From positions 310,001 through 374,000 of the forward strand of contig NZ_CP022353.1 of the NCBI RefSeq assembly GCF_002216685.1: a stretch of DNA of 64,000 bases. Direction: 5' to 3'. The DNA is from Vibrio tarriae (GTDB lineage: Bacteria; Pseudomonadota; Gammaproteobacteria; Enterobacterales; Vibrionaceae). Each line of letters opens with the position of its first letter. Position 1 is the stretch's first letter. A program made the translations under genes and the position numbers. Below the pieces are notes generated by a model. It saw only the letters and a list, made by a program, of their open reading frames with translations. It was not told the origin of the DNA and made no database searches. Below are positions 61,498-64,000 of this stretch, in pieces.

Positions 61498-61657
61498 AGC
61501 TGCTGCGGTGTTGGCTACAGTCGCTCACCCCATAGTCGTACCTATTGCTCATGGGGATGATGAGAGCCATCCTGGCTCTCATCAAAGACCAGCCTCAGGC
61601 TGTGTAAATTTGTCACTCACTTGCCGCCGACCTACAACTCCAAGCAATTTGGGGATA
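61479..61657. repeat. Vibrio-type dispersed intergenic repeat, long form
   Basis: About 179 bases starting TTATCCTCTTCCTACTTGAAGC, then GGTGTTGGCTAC, CGCTCACCCCATAG, CTCATGGGGATGATGAG, CTTGCCGCC and ending ACTCCAAGCAATTTGGGGATA. The first 45 bases match the reverse complement of the element at 18005-18065. Internal stems such as CCCCAT/ATGGGG are evident. The element carries the ung stop codon. Confidence 0.68.
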
Positions 61658-61666
61658 GGATAGTTT

Positions 61667-61706
61667 GATTGGCTGATTGGCTGATTGGCTGATTGGCTGA
61701 TTGGCG
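61667..61706. repeat. Octamer tandem repeat, five copies
   Basis: GATTGGCT repeated four times, then GATTGGCG. It lies 78 bases before the start of the hemerythrin-like gene and just after the dispersed repeat. Copy number is likely to vary by slippage. Confidence 0.93.
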
Positions 61707-61784
61707 TTTTTTCGACCAGTTTCAAAGCGGATCCATCAATCCTTATGTACACTTTACCTTAGTACAAGTATGGAGATTGATAAG

Positions 61785-62336
61785 ATGATGATGGAACGAA
61801 TCCGCCGCGAGCACAGCTATATGGTGCGTTTGTTGTCGATTTTACGCCACAAATTGGATCTGGTGAAAAGCGAACAACCGATCAACTATAGCCTGCTGAA
61901 AGAAATCGTCGATTATTTAGCGAGCCATTCAGAGAAAGTGCATCACCCGAAAGAGGACATTCTGTACCGCCACTACATGACACATTACGGTGATGAGCAG
62001 CAAGTGGCCAATTTGGAGCGAGAACATCAAGAGTTGGCGCAAATTACCCATCAGTTTCTCGATGTCATGGAGATGATTTTAAACGACGCGGTTGTGCCTC
62101 AAGATGTGTTTATTGAGCAGTTGGAAGCTTTTTTACAAGGCCAAAAAAGGCATTTAGAGTTGGAAGAACAATCGATTTTGCCATTGATTAATCAAACGTT
62201 TGAATTAGATGATTGGCAGAGTGTCGAGTTGCAATGGCAAGGCAACGAGGATGACCCAGTATTCGGCGAAACGATTGCTGAGCGTTATGCGCTTTTGGCT
62301 CGCCGTGTTCGTAAAAGCGAGAGTGAATACACCTAG
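61785..62336 (+). CDS. Hemerythrin-like (HHE domain) protein
   Basis: 183-residue cytoplasmic four-helix protein with the non-haem di-iron pattern R-R-E-H-S, H-S-E-K-V-H-H-P-K-E-D, E-R-E-H-Q-E-L and H-L-E-L-E-E. Family members bind oxygen, nitric oxide or iron, or aid repair of iron-sulfur centres; which applies is not clear. I chose ATG 61785, nine bases after GGAG; an ATG at 61770 is in frame and would add five residues. Upstream lie the octamer tandem repeat and the dispersed repeat. Confidence 0.85.
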   Translation: MMMERIRREHSYMVRLLSILRHKLDLVKSEQPINYSLLKEIVDYLASHSEKVHHPKEDILYRHYMTHYGDEQQVANLEREHQELAQITHQFLDVMEMILNDAVVPQDVFIEQLEAFLQGQKRHLELEEQSILPLINQTFELDDWQSVELQWQGNEDDPVFGETIAERYALLARRVRKSESEYT

Positions 62337-62431
62337 CCAATCAAGACGCACCACGCTCGACAGCCCTAGTTTTGTGTACTGCGGATCCGCATAGAGATGT
62401 TTTTTGTGTATGGTGCTTTTCGGTTAAAGTC

Positions 62432-62471
62432 ATAAAAACAACAAAGGCACGTGAAACGTGCCTTTGTTGTT
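62432..62471. terminator. Bidirectional terminator between hemerythrin-like and DUF3545 genes
   Basis: AACAACAAAGGCACGT and ACGTGCCTTTGTTGTT form a perfect 16-base-pair stem with loop GAA; a T-rich tail follows on the minus strand. Confidence 0.9.
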
Positions 62472-62478
62472 CAATCCT

Positions 62479-62658
62479 TTAAATTTTAATGTCATCTGCA
62501 TTGAGGCAGACATCCATATCCAGCAATTCTTTTTCTAGTCGTTTACGATCTCGAATTGCTTCGATCTCACGCCACATTCTTTTTACAGGTTTAGAACGGC
62601 TAGTACGAATTTTAGAGATTTCCATTTCCAACAGCTCATCAAAGTGCAGTTCGTCCAT
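62479..62658 (-). CDS. DUF3545 small protein
   Basis: 59-residue, charged, helical protein of the DUF3545 family found in vibrios and relatives, with the core S-K-P-V-K-R-M-W-R-E-I-E-A-I-R-D-R. I chose ATG 62658, which has GAGG seven bases upstream and gives the family N-terminus M-D-E-L; in-frame starts further upstream lack a well-spaced ribosome site. No function is known. Confidence 0.78.
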   Translation of the reverse strand: MDELHFDELLEMEISKIRTSRSKPVKRMWREIEAIRDRKRLEKELLDMDVCLNADDIKI

Positions 62659-63163
62659 AAGTCGCCTCATTATTGTTGTCATCATTCCTTGAGTGCTCTC
62701 TAAATAGCACACCTTGGCGAAGCGTAACTATGATTTGTTTCTCATTTGTTTCGTTTTAATGAAGCTTTAGTGAGCTTTTGAATCGAATTTCACAGTTTTA
62801 GCCGAGTGTTATCGATGAAAATCTGAACAAAAAATTTAAGCAATCGATTAAATGAGCGATTTTTTTGTGTTGCTGAAATGTTGGTTTTTACGTTGCACGG
62901 AATTGTGCTGGTTGTTTTTTGTACGAACAAACGTGAAATATGACACTCTCCTGACAAAATTTACTGGTTCGCACAGGCATGCTGCGATTCCCAAAGCGTG
63001 AGATTTCATTCATGCAACAAAGCATTTGCGGTGAATAAATGCACTTATTTGTATTCTTTGTGTTGGTGTTTTGTTTTTTATTGGTGACTCAAATGGTTTT
63101 GTTGATGTTAATAAAGCGTGATTTTAAGGTGAAAAATAACATTTTAATGAAATTTTGTTCATA
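62659..63163. other. Intergenic region upstream of the symporter promoter
   Basis: About 500 AT-rich bases holding the DUF3545 promoter (minus) and upstream sequence of the symporter gene. I see no gene or clear regulatory palindrome in it. Confidence 0.4.
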
Positions 63164-63192
63164 TTGATTTTTGCTGATTGAGGTTGCATTAT
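63164..63192 (+). promoter_or_regulatory. Candidate promoter of the AGCS symporter gene
   Basis: TTGATT, 17 bases, CATTAT. Initiation near 63199 would start the transcript about 16 bases before the first leader hairpin. Confidence 0.5.
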
Positions 63193-63214
63193 CCGCCCGT
63201 CAAAAAATAAGCTG

Positions 63215-63323
63215 GGCACTTTTCGAGGTCTCTTCTGCTCGATAGTGCCATGACATACACGGCAAAAAGATAATCTCAATACCGTATCCGTGTAACAGAA
63301 ACTCTTACTCATCGGAGTCAGAG
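63215..63323 (+). ncRNA. Structured 5' leader, possible cis-regulatory RNA
   Basis: Three consecutive hairpins precede the symporter gene. The first pairs GGCACT..TCGAG with CTCGA..AGTGCC (63215-63249). The second pairs TACACGG with CCGTGTA (63256-63294). The third pairs CTCTTACTC with GAGTCAGAG (63302-63323, one mismatch, loop ATCG). It does not show the glycine riboswitch core known upstream of another V. cholerae symporter gene. It could be an unassigned riboswitch or an sRNA or protein target. Confidence 0.45.
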
Positions 63324-63350
63324 CAGCTCATCACTCTATGCGAGGTTCCT

Positions 63351-64000
63351 GTGACAGACTTAATTAATTTAATGAATGACCTACTATGGGGTTCCATCTT
63401 GGTATACCTATTGGTCGGGGTCGGTATCTACTTTACTTTGCGATTGGGTTTTATCCAATTTCGTCATTTCACCCACACTTTTACCGTCCTCAAAAATAGC
63501 CGTAAAGCGGATAACGCTGGCATCTCCTCTTTCCAAGCGTTATGTACCAGCCTTGCCGCACGTGTCGGTACGGGCAACATGGCGGGGGTTGCGGTTGCTT
63601 TAACCGCGGGTGGCCCTGGTGCCATCTTCTGGATGTGGTTGATTGCCATGCTAGGTATGGCCACTTCTTTTGCTGAAAGTACTTTAGCCCAGTTGTATAA
63701 AACACGCGATAAAGACGGTAATTACCGCGGCGGTCCAGCGTATTACATGGAGAAAGGCCTTGGTATGCGTTGGATGGGGGTGCTGTTCTCCATCTTTCTG
63801 ATCATTGCCTTTGGTTTGGTGTTTAACGCGGTGCAAGCCAACTCAATCACCAATGCGATGAAAACGGCTTTCGGTTTTGAACCCATGCTGATCGGTATTG
63901 GTATCGTGTTGCTGACCGCTTTCGTGATTTTTGGTGGTATCCGTAAGATTGCACGGACGGCAGAGCTGATTGTGCCTTTCATGGCGTTTGCTTATCTGGC
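63351..64000 (+). CDS. Sodium:alanine/glycine symporter (AGCS family), 5' part
   Basis: Inner-membrane Na+-coupled amino acid symporter; the window ends after 216 codons with the frame still open. The family signature G-T-G-N-M-A-G-V-A near residue 65, followed by G-G-P-G-A-I-F-W-M-W, is intact, as are the first five or so hydrophobic helices and R-G-G-P-A-Y-Y-M. I chose GTG 63351 with GAGG about five bases upstream; an ATG at 63372 is the alternative. It is preceded by a strongly folded leader of about 150 bases. Substrate (alanine or glycine) cannot be settled from sequence. Confidence 0.9.
   Translation, partial: MTDLINLMNDLLWGSILVYLLVGVGIYFTLRLGFIQFRHFTHTFTVLKNSRKADNAGISSFQALCTSLAARVGTGNMAGVAVALTAGGPGAIFWMWLIAMLGMATSFAESTLAQLYKTRDKDGNYRGGPAYYMEKGLGMRWMGVLFSIFLIIAFGLVFNAVQANSITNAMKTAFGFEPMLIGIGIVLLTAFVIFGGIRKIARTAELIVPFMAFAYL

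Noticed and set aside
63215..63350. Glycine riboswitch before the AGCS symporter
   Set aside because: The leader is folded, but I do not see the conserved glycine aptamer core or a tandem arrangement, so I report only an unassigned structure.

Overview
The window reads as a stretch of a Vibrio large chromosome, and I recognise the gene order and protein sequences as the Vibrio cholerae group. The evidence is protein-level recognition (DciA, MtnN, ThrB, ArcB/ArcA and others of the lengths I remember for V. cholerae), a dispersed intergenic repeat typical of vibrios, and two adjacent glutamate synthase operons. No database search was run. The two ends cut genes: the window opens inside ftsI and closes inside a sodium:alanine symporter gene.

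Layout. 1-14.3 kb is the division and cell wall (dcw) cluster, all on +: ftsI, murE, murF, mraY, murD, ftsW, murG, murC, ftsQ, ftsA, ftsZ, lpxC. It has tight overlaps and lacks the ddl gene that enterobacteria carry between murC and ftsQ. 14.4-18.5 kb holds dciA (helicase loader, -), secA and mutT. 18.6-24.3 kb holds dapB and carAB, the latter with a near-consensus promoter and a tandem ArgR-type operator. 24.4-27.3 kb is the only clearly accessory stretch: an orphan membrane protein, AT-rich DNA and an AbiEi/AbiEii-like toxin-antitoxin pair followed by strong inverted repeats. 27.3-32.8 kb holds a TSUP permease, a LysR regulator and a minus-strand run mtnN-cobD-btuF-TRIC channel, in which btuF is broken by a single-base change in an A9 tract. 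32.9-45.3 kb holds two complete but unlike glutamate synthase operons (gltBD twice, both -). 45.8-51.8 kb holds a YhcC-like radical SAM protein, a PAS-GGDEF diguanylate cyclase, arcB, and convergent arcA. 52-53.5 kb holds a DUF3293 protein, an RraA-like protein and a small beta-barrel-like protein. 53.9-58.8 kb is the thr operon with its attenuator (thrL, thrA, thrB, thrC). 58.8-64 kb holds grcA with an FNR-type promoter, nfo, a tiny Arg/Pro/His-rich ORF, ung, a hemerythrin-like protein, a DUF3545 protein and the start of an AGCS symporter behind a strongly folded leader.

How it works together. The dcw genes make lipid II and assemble the septum. The dapB, thrA and carAB genes feed aspartate-family amino acids, arginine and pyrimidines, with attenuation and repressor sites visible. 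GOGAT supplies glutamate. ArcAB, the FNR boxes near arcA and grcA, and GrcA form an oxygen-response theme. Nfo, Ung and MutT are DNA and nucleotide repair genes.

Most of the window is ordinary core genome. The items most worth a second look are the btuF poly(A) frameshift, the AbiE-like pair with its flanking inverted repeats, the three-hairpin leader before the symporter, the folded gltB2 leader, the mobile repeat that supplies the end of ung, the octamer tandem repeat before the hemerythrin gene and the unannotated small basic ORF.
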